Below are positions 48,599 to 60,981 of a stretch of 64,000 nt of DNA, piece by piece. Source of the stretch: Spongilla lacustris (Eukaryota > Porifera > Demospongiae > Spongillida > Spongillidae). The notes below the pieces were generated by a model, which was not told the origin of the DNA, searched no databases, and worked only from the letters and a program-made list of their open reading frames with translations. Position 1 is the stretch's first letter, and every line of letters starts with the position of its first letter. Both the position numbers and the translations under genes were made by a program. The stretch spans positions 7,465,584 to 7,529,583 of the forward strand of contig OX442420.1 of assembly GCA_949361645.1 (NCBI GenBank), given 5' to 3'.

Positions 48599-49150
48599 CA
48601 GCCACGGATTTTCAAAGTCATTGGCGCTGGGTAAGTAAGTAGCGCGCGTTAATGTCATATACACTAGGTGAATTCTCACGCGTTTGAATACCACTGACGT
48701 TGGGAATCCATGTGTATAACGCTTGACGGCGATATGATACTGCGCGATGATTCAATGTCCTATTTCCGTAGCCTCCCAGTTCTAGCTGTGACGGGTCAAA
48801 ATGCTAAACTCTGAGAGCAATTTAAAAAAAAATTACTCACCTTTGTTTAGTAGCCACTGAAATGTGTTTCTTGAATTCTAGCAGCCACGGATTTTCAAAG
48901 TCACTGGCGCTGGGTAAGTAAGTAGCGCGCGTTAATGTCATATACACTAGGTGAATTCTCACGCGTTTGAATACCACTGACGTTGGGAGTCCATGTGTAT
49001 AACGCTTGAGGGCGATATGATACTGCGCGATGATTCAATGTCCTAGTCTCCGTAGCCTCCAGTTCTGTGAAGGGTCAAAATGCTAAACTCTGAGAGCAAT
49101 TTTTAAAAAATTACTCACCTTTGTTTAGTAGCCACTGAAATGTGTTGCTT
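48599..49150 (-). repeat. Direct tandem duplication, about 280-bp unit
   Basis: The segment from GCAGCCACGGATTTTCAAAG (48599) to ACTCACCTTTGTTTAGTAGC recurs with the same words from 48881, an offset of 278-282 bp with few substitutions. On the minus strand each copy contains an acceptor-like CTTACTTACCCAG followed by an open frame (DFENPWLLE). The upper copy's frame continues to an AAACAAAG|GTGAGT donor at 48841; the lower copy's continues to a CAGAAAG|GTAAGC donor at 48514. Joining them in order keeps phase. Confidence 0.85.
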
Positions 49151-49392
49151 GTGCCAGTGGAACGACAACCACGGCCGAAAACTGCATCATCCTAGGTGTC
49201 AACGAACTCGCCACCAAATTCTTCACCAAAGCACAGACACGTAACTGCGTGGTCTTGCGTTCGACGAATTCGAAAGGTACAGTGAAAAACTTTTTGTTGG
49301 AGAAATTCAAAGTCCAATTGCTCCTTTGTGGTGGGAATGGAGAACTTCTTGTCTCTTTCGATGCAAGACACAAGCACAACCTTATTGCTCAC
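49119..49392 (-). pseudogene. Exon-like open frame with internal stop, unrecognised
   Basis: After an acceptor-like CTACTGTAGCAG the minus strand encodes about 66 residues (including SNKVVLVSCIERDKKFSIPT and FGEEFGGEFVDT), then a TAG at 49194..49192. The same frame then stays open to an AAACAAAG|GTGAGT donor at 49119. The composition looks like a small ubiquitin/PB1-type N-terminal domain, but that is only an impression. It lies upstream of, and shares its donor region with, the 280-bp tandem duplication, so all may be exons of one decayed or transposon-borne gene. Confidence 0.3.
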
Positions 49393-49854
49393 CTGCTACA
49401 GTAGCTGAAGTTCACGCACGACAAAATTAAATAAAACAAAAACATGTGCAAATATACCGCGCATGCGCAAGCTCTTTATTTAGAACTTAAGAGAAGGGTA
49501 TGAAGGCGGAAGAACTACATGTATCGTCATGTTCACTTGTGCACTTTGTGAGCAGTTTAGCTGGAATACCAGCAGCGCATCCGTTTTGAAACATATTGGT
49601 GAGTGTTATCAGCTATTCGTAACTGTATGTAAAATTGGTCTTACGTTCCTACGAGGCCCAGCCCCATCCGCAAAAAATCATTATTATCCTCACTTTGGTG
49701 AAGACCTGTGCAATAGCCTAGCTGTCAAGAGTTGGACCTTCATTGGTCATCGCTATTGCTATGTGTGTGTGTACGTATTTATAATTTAATATTGCGATAT
49801 CGATATTATTCTTTTTTTAAAATTAACTACAACGAAGTTGGAGAAGTCACATTC

Positions 49855-49985
49855 TGAGTAATGGGATGGGGTTCGTGCCAGAATGGTTGTACGTGCAACA
49901 AACCTTTGCTTGCGTGGATCCAGGGTAAAATGGGAAGTGGACATGGCATGGATGATGGAGCAGGCCTCCCTCATTTTCCTTGATG
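49855..49985 (+). pseudogene. Reverse transcriptase C-terminal tail fragment
   Basis: The plus strand reads GVRARM and then VRATNLCLRGSRVKWEVDMA followed by WMMEQASLIF. This is the same C-terminal tail as at 23515..23841, with an internal deletion before the RATNLCLRGSR motif. No catalytic domain is nearby. Confidence 0.65.
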
Positions 49986-51329
49986 TGGGCTTTATGTGTG
50001 TTCATTTCACAAAACTATTTTCGTCTAAGTTTATGTGGGTATGTGTATTGCTGTTTTTATGTCATGAGAGAGTTGTCATTCTATAATAATAGTAATGATG
50101 CCTTTCGTTGTTGAGACCTATATTGCTTGGGGTCTAGAAGCTGTGAAGTGGTTTGTTCAGTTGGCATCTAGCATCTCCATGCCTTTACCTTGAACCTTTA
50201 AATAGTACTCTTAAATAATGATTTTTAAAATAATACTTGCGTACCATCAACAATATACACAGCTGCTAAGTATAATGTCCATTTAAAAAGTGGGTCAGCA
50301 GCTGGATTAAGCCAATGTAATGCAAGCGCAAGGCAAATGCAGAGAGTTAGGTTCGATCCACATGCCCTTTGGTGGGTTAAGGTATAAAAGCTCAGAGTTG
50401 TATTTCTTGGTTTGTTGCTCATCTGGCTTTGCAATTGCGGTGTAATAAGTCAACCAAGCATCTACCAGATTTAGCCTCACCTTAGTTTGTTGCAATGCCA
50501 GAGCATGCTACACTGTAGGTTTCAACTAAATATCCTCCTCCTAAATATGCATCACATAGTTGAACAGTATTAGCAATTTCAGTATCACATTGTTGAACAC
50601 ATTATAAACTTTGTTTCACTGACAAATTGGAAGGTGGGCATAACAGGAATACACTGTCACTTTGTCTTGTTCTAGGTCTACACTTGTTATACATACATAC
50701 ATGTATACAACAGTATGGGAGTCATTGCTATCATAGCATCGCTTCCCCAGCAGTGAGACATGTGTAGGGAACACCCCTGGTGTTTAGGTATAATTTATTG
50801 GACACTTTGTTGACACATGTATAGGAGGAAAGGGTGAGTGGTTTGAAAAATGTTTAGCTGAGTCCCCACTAGTGAGACATGTGTGGGGAACACCCCTGGT
50901 GAGTTGGAGTAATTTCTGGGACACTGCCAAGTGTCACACAATGAATGTGAATGGAGCGAATGTGCTTCCCGCTGCATGCCATGTTGACAGATTTACAGGA
51001 AGGGTAGGGGGGGGGGGGGGGGTGGTGGGGGGGGTGGTGGTTGAAAAATGTATGGCTGAGTCCCCAGCAGTGAGACATGTGTGGGGAAAACGCCGGGTGT
51101 GTTTGTGTAATTTCTGTACTCTGTCAAGTGTCACAGAATGCGTACAGTGACTGCAGAATGGAGCGAATGCATGTGCTTCCACTGCATGCCTTGTTGACAC
51201 ATGCACAGGAAGGGTAGGACGGGTTTGATAATAGTTCCCAGTAGTGACACAAAGGTGCAACGTATTTGTTCATACATATTATTCAACAACATGACAGCTA
51301 TAGCTCATGGAAGGTATAAATCCAGCGAA

Positions 51330-51415
51330 TACCAGAACAATTAACTATGTTTAAGTTGGCTGAAGCGTTATATAAGAGGCTAGAAGATGGATGATCCTGG
51401 GTTCGATTCATATCC
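51330..51415 (+). ncRNA. tRNA-like segment, probable SINE or tRNA relic
   Basis: A box A-like TAAGTTGGCTGAAGCG lies about 35 bases before a box B-like GGTTCGATTC at 51400..51409, the spacing of an internal polymerase III promoter. A proper acceptor stem could not be folded by eye, so a functional tRNA is unlikely. A similar GGTTCGATCC occurs near 50350. Confidence 0.35.
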
Positions 51416-51735
51416 ATGCCATTTTTTCTTTTATATTTACATGTAGTTTGTTGATTATCTTCTCCAATTATACGGTAATATCCCCGTTCCACCATGCTCA
51501 AGGTGTGCCTGGTCCACCGTTTATCGTCGGTGGGACAGTAAAAACGCTGGTGGGGTAAGGTTTTAGTGGGCTATAACCACCACGTTTTTTACAGTGCTGT
51601 ATTATCTTTCCTTAAAACTGTCCCAACCAAAGCTTGCCTTGTTCCACAAGGATATCTCCCATCCATGCACCTTCACAAGGCTCTCTCCTCTACCTCCACA
51701 AGGCTATCTCACAAGACTACCTCCCTCCACCCAGA

Positions 51736-53319
<1,584 letters not shown>

Positions 53320-53575
53320 CCGCCTCTGCACTTTTCTTTCGATGCGGTGTGTAATCCATTTTGGAATAGTGGAAAATATTAAAGGGCTATTCGGAGGAAG
53401 CTAAAGGCGTTTCTAGGTGATAAAATTCCAAGCGGTACAGAAATAGGTACAAACAACAGGCTGTGTTTGCCGAACAAATAGATTGTTTGAAAAAAAAAAA
53501 AAAAAAAAAAAAAAAGCGTGTACAAGGAAAAGCTTTATAACTAACCACCCCGTCCGGATTCATCGAACAAGACAT
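53320..53575 (+). repeat. Dispersed repeat, inverted partner at 62206..62450
   Basis: Shared words in reverse complement include ATCCATTTTGGAATAGTGG, GAGGAAGCTAAAGGCGTTTC, AGGCTGTGTTTGCCGAACAA and CACCCCGTCCGGATTCATCG. This copy carries a 26-A run where the partner has TTTTTATTTTTATTTTT. The copies are about 8.7 kb apart. Confidence 0.85.
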
Positions 53576-53576
53576 G

Positions 53577-53640
53577 CACTGTTAAAAAAAGGGTGTTGCC
53601 ACAACACCCTTAGGGGTGTGTCAGATCACTTGTAAAATCA
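53577..53640 (+). repeat. CACTG-type terminus with GGTGTT subterminal motifs
   Basis: CACTGTTAAAAAAAGGGTGT is followed by TGCCACAACACCCTTAGGGG. The region at 57705..57897 ends GGGCCAGTTTTTTTAACA and contains about ten AACACCCC-type motifs, the same theme in the opposite orientation. These may be two ends of a decayed 4.3-kb CACTA-like element or two separate ones. Confidence 0.4.
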
Positions 53641-53764
53641 AGTCTCGATTTGCGGTCTTCTTTTCATTTTTCATTTTTGCTGTGTTCCTCTCCCACAATA
53701 TGGTGATAAATATGCATACTACAGTGAATATGCATCGGACACAATATATTCCGTTCTATGGGTA

Positions 53765-54598
53765 CTAAGGTAAGCTGCCATATTAGCACGGGGTTTTTTT
53801 AACGGAACTGTACAAGTCAAACGCATCGTCTGGAGTACGTTTTAACGCTACCAAGTGTCACTACAGATGGATGCGCACCATACCATCGTTTTAAAAGTTT
53901 TGCAGCACCTTCTGTTTTGTATATCCACTCGCACTCTGAGGGGGGGGAGGTACGCGATGAGTGCCAAATTAGCACGGGGGGTGTGTCGTAGCTTTTCAAA
54001 TGGTTTCAATCGAACAGACAACCAGCAACGCCGCCAACGTATCTGGAAGTATCCAAAGTGAAGTTCTAAACACACAAAAAATACAATAGCGTTCTCTGTC
54101 TGCCGCTAGGTGATTTTCTGTTCGTTCGAGGGGTAGTGATAAAAAAATTGCCACGCATTGCAGGAGCTCGCAAGAGCCCCCCTTTCCCCCCTTTTTCTAT
54201 TCATCACTCATGAGACGTACTCTTTAAGCTTAGAACTTGGCTATAAGTGGTTACGCGGAAGAGCTACTTCAAGCCAAAGAGAGGCTTCGTGACCTCCATT
54301 GAAAACGACCGGAAGTCCCCCCGTGCTAATAAAGCCAACCCGTGCTAATATGGCAGTTTACCTTACAGGCAAAGAAAATATATCATCTTTGCTACAGGTA
54401 ACAACTGTTCGATGTTAACGCAGGACCTACATGTGGCAGTTCGTGACCTCCATTGAAAACGACCGGAAGTCCCCCCGTGCTAATAAAGCCAACCCGTGCT
54501 AATATGGCAGTTTACCTTACAGGCAAAGAAAATATATCATCTTTGCTACAGGTAACAACTGTTCGATGTTAACGCAGGACCTACATGTGGCAGTTCGA
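53765..54598. repeat. Foldback region with a 154-bp tandem duplication
   Basis: A block starting GACCTCCATTGAAAACGACC at 54291 is repeated from 54445 almost perfectly. Inside it, CCCGTGCTAATATGGCAG is the inverse of CTGCCATATTAGCACGGG near 53777, and a second CCCCCCGTGCTAATAAAG mirrors AAATTAGCACGGGGGG near 53967. The arrangement suggests a palindromic transposon with one duplicated arm. Confidence 0.75.
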
Positions 54599-54986
54599 CA
54601 TCAAATGCAATGTAAGTTATGATAGCATTAATCAACCAACCACAAACCACACCCGGTTAGGTAAGAAAACAATACGCGCTACAAACTCTGTACATGACCA
54701 ATCAGATCGCTCCGCTATCTTGAAAACACAAGAAAACACTCAGATTATTGAAGAATTAACGAATAGCGTGCCACGTCATGTGAATATAGTGGAATTATTG
54801 AATTGGGCCCCCCCCCCCAGATCCGCCCCTGTGCTAACCGTGGCACTGTTTCATGCGGTTATAATCGCACGCGGTACGCAAAATACACTCATGAATATTT
54901 AATGAGTCGTACGAAAGGGGGGGGGGGCACGTGCCCCCGGTGCCCCCCCCCCCCCCCCCCCCCCCCCCCTGGATCCGCCACTGAGT

Positions 54987-55198
54987 GTCAGTGTGTGTGT
55001 GTGTGTATGTGTGTGCCATATGTGTGTGCATGTGTGTGTGCATGTGTGTGTGTGCATGTGTGTGTGTGCATGTGTGTGTGTGCATGTATGTGTGTGCATG
55101 TGTGTGTGCATGTGTGTGTGCATGTGTGTGTGCATGTGTGTGCATGTGTGTATGTGTGCATGTGTGTGTGTATGTGTGTGCATGCGTGTATGTGTGCA
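54987..55198. repeat. TG/CATG microsatellite flanked by C-runs and GTGGCG ends
   Basis: TGTGTGCATG-type repeat. Immediately left is a C homopolymer with GGATCCGCCACTGAGTG, and right is CACAGTGGCGTAGGAGC, resembling the CAGTGGCG(G/T)A ends of common small transposons. A GCGGCAGCAGCGGCGGCAGC triplet stretch follows (55210..55255). Confidence 0.85.
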
Positions 55199-55750
55199 CA
55201 GTGGCGTAGGAGCTGCGGCGGCAGCAGCGGCGGCGGCAGCAGCGGCCATGGCCGCTGCACTTTTCTATGAACAACAAAATAATAATAATAGGTTGACAAG
55301 ATACAAGCGCGCATGTATCAATTTAATTAGCTGAGCAATTGCTGCTAGTTAATTACATTATAATCGATCGCTTATACATGTACCTTCACAAGCAAAACTT
55401 CGGTATTAACCGATTAATTCCTGTAGACGCAAATAGGCATCAAATAGGCGTTTACTATTACATGTACCCAGGTATTTTGGGTGTGGTGACCACAAACCAA
55501 TGAAAAATAATACCAATTTGAAGTTCTTCATGAACATGGCTTCAGTGGGTGTCATTAGATTATCCCTCCCTGCCACACAAATTTTTTTTACCACATATGA
55601 GATCAAATCACCTAACAAACAAAGGCATTAATTGGTTTGAAGGTACCATACTAGGTAGTTTACAACCGCTACCACAAGTGCCCTTGGCTGCACTATAGCT
55701 GTTTTATATTACATGCACAGAGGCAAGGTCTCAAAAGAAACGTACTGTTA

Positions 55751-56062
55751 CAGTGCTGTCTACCCACAAGTTCACACTCGCGCGCGCTCGACTTGCACTT
55801 GACACGCGCTCGACTCGATCGAGTGCAATAATGACTCGCGCGCCTTAACTCAAAGCAAAACAGCTGGAACAAAAACGTATACTATTAATAGCTTGAAACT
55901 AACGTAATCATCTGTAGCAATGCCGTAAATAGGTATTTGAGTGACGCTCGCAACAGCGCGCGTATCGAGGGCTAATTGCACTCGCTAATTGACTCGCGCG
56001 CGATACGCGCTCGACTCGCACACACGCGCGAGCGAGTGTGAACTTGTGGGTGGACGGCACTG
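55751..56062 (+). mobile_element. 312-bp Tc1/mariner-like MITE
   Basis: The left end CAGTGCTGTCTACCCACAAG and the inverted right end CAGTGCCGTCCACCCACAAG differ at two of 20 positions; the similarity continues through TTCACACTCGC. A TA dinucleotide flanks both ends, the Tc1/mariner target. The interior is CpG-rich GACTCGCGCGC repeats without a transposase. Confidence 0.75.
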
Positions 56063-56280
56063 TAACTGCTTACAGTCTTTGCGTAGTTTATCTACGCAAA
56101 AAGCGTTGGCTTCTGGGGCTCCGCCCCAGACCCCTATGGCGTGACTTCCAGCACTCCCGGCCCCCATGCATACCCCTAGCTGGGTGGGAGGGGTGCCCCC
56201 CCTCCCGCACCTTCCACGTGGAGGCAGGGGAACCGCCGTTATTGGCCGCTGCACTTTATATTCCCTTCCTTCGCCACTGG

Positions 56281-56880
<600 letters not shown>

Positions 56881-57704
56881 ATGGAACGCACCTCAGTACT
56901 GATGGAATGAGGGAGAATGCAAAGAGTGTCCAAACTCCTGCCATTAAGGCCACACAACAGTGTTCAGCAGCATTCATCCAGCATATTTCATTATTGTCTA
57001 CTTGCTATCAGGACCTGCATGTGGTATACTGATATAGACATGTAGCCACATGACTGCATGAACATATATATTTTTTGAAATTAATATAGACTGTTTCCTT
57101 GCTATATTCACATAGCAAAATAGTAGTGATGTATATATGCATACATGTCATTTTACTAGGGTGTGATCTAAATAGAATCCAAGTAGGCTACGCCATGCTA
57201 CTTATTAACCTTGACTTCACTCTCAACACAAAGTGGCATGAACAAGCTTGCATCTTATAGTATAGGGCCTATGCATGCGTACTACAACACACTAGTTACT
57301 GATAGCAAAGCGCTAGTATGAGCACAGCGGTGCACATTAATTGACGAACACTGCACACTACTAGCCTCATAAGCACAGCGAGATTACACGCATGAATACG
57401 GTAATTGCTGCGCATGTTGAAAAGGCAACGTGTATATGCACCGCCCTAGTCTAGAAATCCACACAAATGCACGGGCCATCGCCACCCTATGTTAGACATT
57501 TTTAACTGGTATGTTGTGTGCGTGCATATACCTTTAAGATATAACTCTGTCACTTAAAGTCCAGTAACTGTATCTATAATCACCTCAAATATGAAGTCAC
57601 AGCTGCCATCGTTCATATGCTGCCATACTATATCTCGCGAACCACGCCCTCAACAGTCAGAAAGTAATTACACACAAGGCTGAACATTGGGGTGTAATGC
57701 GGTA
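56881..57704. other. Region without a recognised gene
   Basis: No open frame with family resemblance or RNA gene was seen. Confidence 0.4.
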
Positions 57705-57897
57705 AACCAGTGTTGTGACAACACGCCTCTAAAATCACCTAACACCCCACTGTTGGTGGGGTATGCTGCTAACACCCCAGCATAGCCTGCTAACACCCAT
57801 ACATGTCAGCTGAACACCCTAGTGTGTTGCCATAACACTCCGCGGGCTGTAACACCCCTCAAACCTAACACCCCTCGGGCCAGTTTTTTTAACATAT
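57705..57897 (-). repeat. AACACCCC-rich subterminal repeat cluster
   Basis: About ten AACACCCC/AACACCCT motifs in 190 bases, ending in GGCCAGTTTTTTTAACA. Probable decayed end of a CACTG-type element in the same style as 53577..53640. Confidence 0.45.
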
Positions 57898-58228
57898 AAG
57901 ATTTTCAGAAGGGCGGGTGCCTCACTTTGGGCCACTGATGCATGAAAACAGGATTACCATGTTGTTGAGCTGAACATACGTGTTTTAAACGTACTAATAG
58001 CAAAGGATGCACTGTTATACATGTATTACGCGTCTAGGAATCAATGCGACTAGTATGGGCCAATTGTGTGCACGTGCATGCCGTCCTTAGCTTGTGAAGT
58101 CAGCTCGTGCACAATATTCTAACGTCGCGCCGCGTTTGGTCACCATTTAACGGCCTTAATTGGCGCAGTTCTTAATTAAATGAGCAGCCAGAAACAAAAC
58201 CTAAAGTACAAATCTACTGCACGAGTTT

Positions 58229-59235
58229 CTATAAAACAGTGATCTTGAACTTTTCCCATGGTCCGGCTCCGTACTGGGCGTTCACTACACCTGAGCCTGC
58301 ACCATTGAATGATGTTACACTGCGACCGTCGATGCGGAGAAACGCATTAGGAAACTGAACCGACTGGATAGTATACTGTCCGTCAGTGTCCTGCCTCAGC
58401 ACAAACCTCTCATACGGTCCAGCTCCGAACTGGCCATTCACGGTTCCGGAACCTGACCCTTGAAAGCTGGTCACTTGGCTTCCGTCCAAGCGGAGAACGA
58501 CATTGGGAAATTGTAGCGATTCAATGCTGAACTGATCTGTACCGTATGGTCTCAGGATGAACTTCTCGTACGGTCCAGCAGTAAACTGGCAGTTTACTCT
58601 GCCGACTCCATTTCCGTTAAAACTGGTCACGCCGCTGCCATCGAGACGGAGAAAGACGTTAGGAAATTGGACAGACTGGATCGTTACAACCAATCCGGCT
58701 CGACCTATTTAATTTGAAGCGGTTAATCCTTGCAATAGACACTTGCATGCATGCAGGCATGTATATTATTATACATGTATGTCTACCAGGCCCTGTTTCC
58801 CCCCCCCCCCCCCCCCCCCCCCCCCCCGTAACTTTAGTAAAACAGGGCCTGGGGACGAGGCTAGTGCTGCGTGTGTATACATGTATAATGATGTATGTAT
58901 AGAATCTTCCTCACTCAATGCTTCCGATTCCGCCATGTCCGGTTCAGGTTCCAAAGCTAGAGTCTCTAGATCGAAGGCTTCTGAGTCCACTTCCTCGCGA
59001 GCTGAAGTTGTAAGTGCATCGAGCGGTTTGAGATACACATGATATGCATGCATGCAGGTATACTACTTCAAATATTATTTCCCCATACACATGCATCAGT
59101 ATATATGCAGGCTGTAGCACCATTACCAATGATCTCGGCTTCACTTTCTTCAGTCATGGCTGGATGGCGCATGGACGCCGCGCAGCACAGGGAGAGCAAA
59201 CCGAGGAAAAGCGCGCTTGCACCCAACAGCTTCAT
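58229..59235 (-). CDS. Secreted beta-trefoil protein, copy A (three exons)
   Basis: Predicted secreted 223-residue preproprotein. Exons: 59235..59127, 59001..58915 and 58704..58229, with donors ATTG|GTAATG and TTGA|GTGAGG, acceptors CTTCAG and AAATAG, all phases matching. Exon 1 encodes a signal peptide (MKLLGASALFLGLLSLCCAA). Exon 2 encodes an acidic Glu/Asp-rich propeptide that ends in Ser-Arg across the junction, a possible cleavage point. Exon 3 has three about 50-residue repeats, each with the pattern Q-F-P-N-x-x-L-R-(L/I)-D-G, then G-x-V-N-x-Q-(F/Y), then A-G-P-(Y/W)-E-(K/R)-F, the three-fold layout of a beta-trefoil, fascin/actin-crosslinker-like. The ricin-type QxW motif is absent. 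Exon 3 has no in-frame ATG near its start, which argues for the upstream exons. Lectin, cytokine-like or defensive roles are all possible; none is shown. Confidence 0.85.
58780..58864. mobile_element. Small foldback insertion with C29 core in intron 2 of copy A
   Basis: CCAGGCCCTGTTT and AAACAGGGCCTGG flank a 29-base C homopolymer (58799..58827) and a short spacer. The same intron of copy B lacks this segment, running directly from ATGTCT to GGCTGCGTG. It therefore inserted after the gene duplication, or was lost from B. Its ends resemble the 46207..46270 foldback. Confidence 0.7.
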
Positions 59236-59295
59236 GTCCAGGTTTTAAAAAATATATGTATAGTTTTGATGCGTGTCTAAAGGTCAGGACTTCTC

Positions 59296-59302
59296 TTTTA
59301 TA
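59296..59302 (-). promoter_or_regulatory. TATA box of beta-trefoil gene A
   Basis: GGTATAAAAG on the minus strand, 61 bases upstream of the ATG at 59235. The surrounding sequence, including TACTGAAATGG upstream, is conserved in copy B. Confidence 0.7.
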
Positions 59303-59689
59303 CCATTTCAGTAGCATGGTGTGATCAAATATCAGCGCCAGATCCGGCATACCAGAAGTCAGGGCCAGGGGTGTTTTGCATGCCGCAAATCAAGTAAATT
59401 CGATTAGCGCGAGCGCGCGCATGCGTCTTGCTGCATTTGGATCGGTACTAGTGTCAGTATACCGCGGTTGCGGTGCATGGGATACCTTCACAAGAACAGT
59501 TATAGTAACGTAATAGCCGAATCGATTTGAATTGAAGTAGCGACCATTATGTATTTAACTGTCGTAAGTGGCTACCGTTTTGTTTAATACTTGTACTCAA
59601 GTTCCACACAACGGAACATATCCTTTTCAAGCGCAATTATCGCTACCATTTAAAAACGAACACTTTTTCATTACATTTGAAGGCTATCT

Positions 59690-60198
59690 CTGGTCTTGTT
59701 GTGCTTTCCAATAAGAACATGGACCGTGAAACCTTCTTTCTACGTGCTACATCGCATCGAAGCCCTTGTGTTTAAAACCTTACTAATGTGCTCATAGTTA
59801 ACTACACTGATGTGACAAAACATAAAATTGGCCACAAGTATATAATGATTACCCCTGTTTTGTTCGTTAACACAATTAGCATCCTTAGCAGTGGAGCATC
59901 AGACAGTGAGTGTTCCACATGAAAGGTAACTAAATTTTGATTTGCGACCATGCACCGACAAGCTATGATTAAAGATTGTAGCAGCAGCGTAGGGTTACGG
60001 GGGCTCGAGCTCACAATGTCAATATGCAATACAGAATAATATAAAGGGTCTAGATCTCGTACGTACCCAGACTACTATGTCAAAAATTTGTCGTTTCTAA
60101 ACACATGCATCGCCTCGCAGCTCAGCGCGCCTTATTTGGACTTCAATAAGTCATTAACTTCTGTATCGGCGCCGGTTGTTTTATGTAGATTAATCTGT
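59690..60198. repeat. Composite dispersed repeat, partner at 41520..41867
   Basis: Inverted match to 41520..41710 followed by a direct match to 41728..41867, about 135 bases of unshared sequence between them. It sits between the two beta-trefoil gene copies. Confidence 0.75.
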
Positions 60199-60217
60199 GT
60201 GTGTGTCACTGTGTGTG

Positions 60218-60299
<82 letters not shown>
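60199..60299. repeat. TG microsatellite
   Basis: TG tract at the end of the composite repeat, followed by AGAGGCGGATTTAGG and C runs, a terminus type also seen at 54920..54985. Confidence 0.95.
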
Positions 60300-60303
<4 letters not shown>

Positions 60304-60769
60304 GCGGATTTAGGCCCCCCCCCCCTCCCCCCCCAAAACCTATATTATTAAAAATTCATGACTTCGTACGGTATACGTACGCACGACGATACTGAATGCG
60401 TTAATGGCGTAACGATCCTTCCGATAGTGGTAGGTGGAGTGATTGTTATAAATTTCCCAGCCCACAGGATGTAGTTAATAATTCCGATTTATATATACAA
60501 CCCATTAACATTGTACAATCGGAATATTTAACTATTGATCGTTGAGTGTCGATCAATAACGAAGTAGATCTCAGATCTGGCTTGCAAGACTACAGGAAAG
60601 TCTGAAAGCAATTATATATCGTCGTATTTATATTTGGTAGAGATCTGTAAACGCGGCTGGTCTCATTGTATACTGAACTGCAAAAATAGCTTCGAACATA
60701 AGTTAACGAGCCATTATTCCAGTACGCAGGGACCTCGATCTATTCATAAGTTCCCAAACGGTATAATCT
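60300..60769. other. Spacer between repeat and second duplication copy
   Basis: AT-rich; nothing recognised beyond the C runs at its start. Confidence 0.4.
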
Positions 60770-60981
60770 GGGAATCAATGCGACTAGTATGGGCCAATTG
60801 TGTGCACCTGCATGCAGTCCCTTAGCTTGTAAAGTCAGCCCGTGCACAATTTTCTAACGTCGCGCCCCCGTTACGCGACTACATGGTCACCATTTAATTA
60901 ACGACTTTATAATTGGCGCAGTTCTTAATTAAATGAGCAGCCAGCAACAAAACCTAAAGTACAAATCTACTGCACGAGTTT

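Larger units (their letters stand above)
47793..51596. mobile_element. Candidate 3.8-kb CACTA/EnSpm-like element
   Basis: The left end is CACTGTAAAAAAATTGGTGG; the right end is the inverse of CACTGTAAAAAACGTGGTGG, about 18 of 20 matching. Both ends are followed inward by GGTGTG/CACACC-type subterminal repeats, and CT flanks both sides as a possible 2-bp duplication. The CACTG start and subterminal repeats fit EnSpm/CACTA. The interior holds duplicated exon-like segments (48514..49392), a reverse transcriptase relic and a tRNA-like segment, but no recognised transposase. The two ends may instead belong to separate small elements. Confidence 0.4.
58030..59420. repeat. Segmental duplication, copy A
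   Basis: Directly repeated at 60770..62090. Shared flanks include AATCAATGCGACTAGTATGG at the left and TACCAGAAGTCAGGGCCAGG at the right; fainter similarity (CCTTCACAAGAACAGTT) extends to about 59540. Each copy carries one complete beta-trefoil gene with its promoter. Confidence 0.9.
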
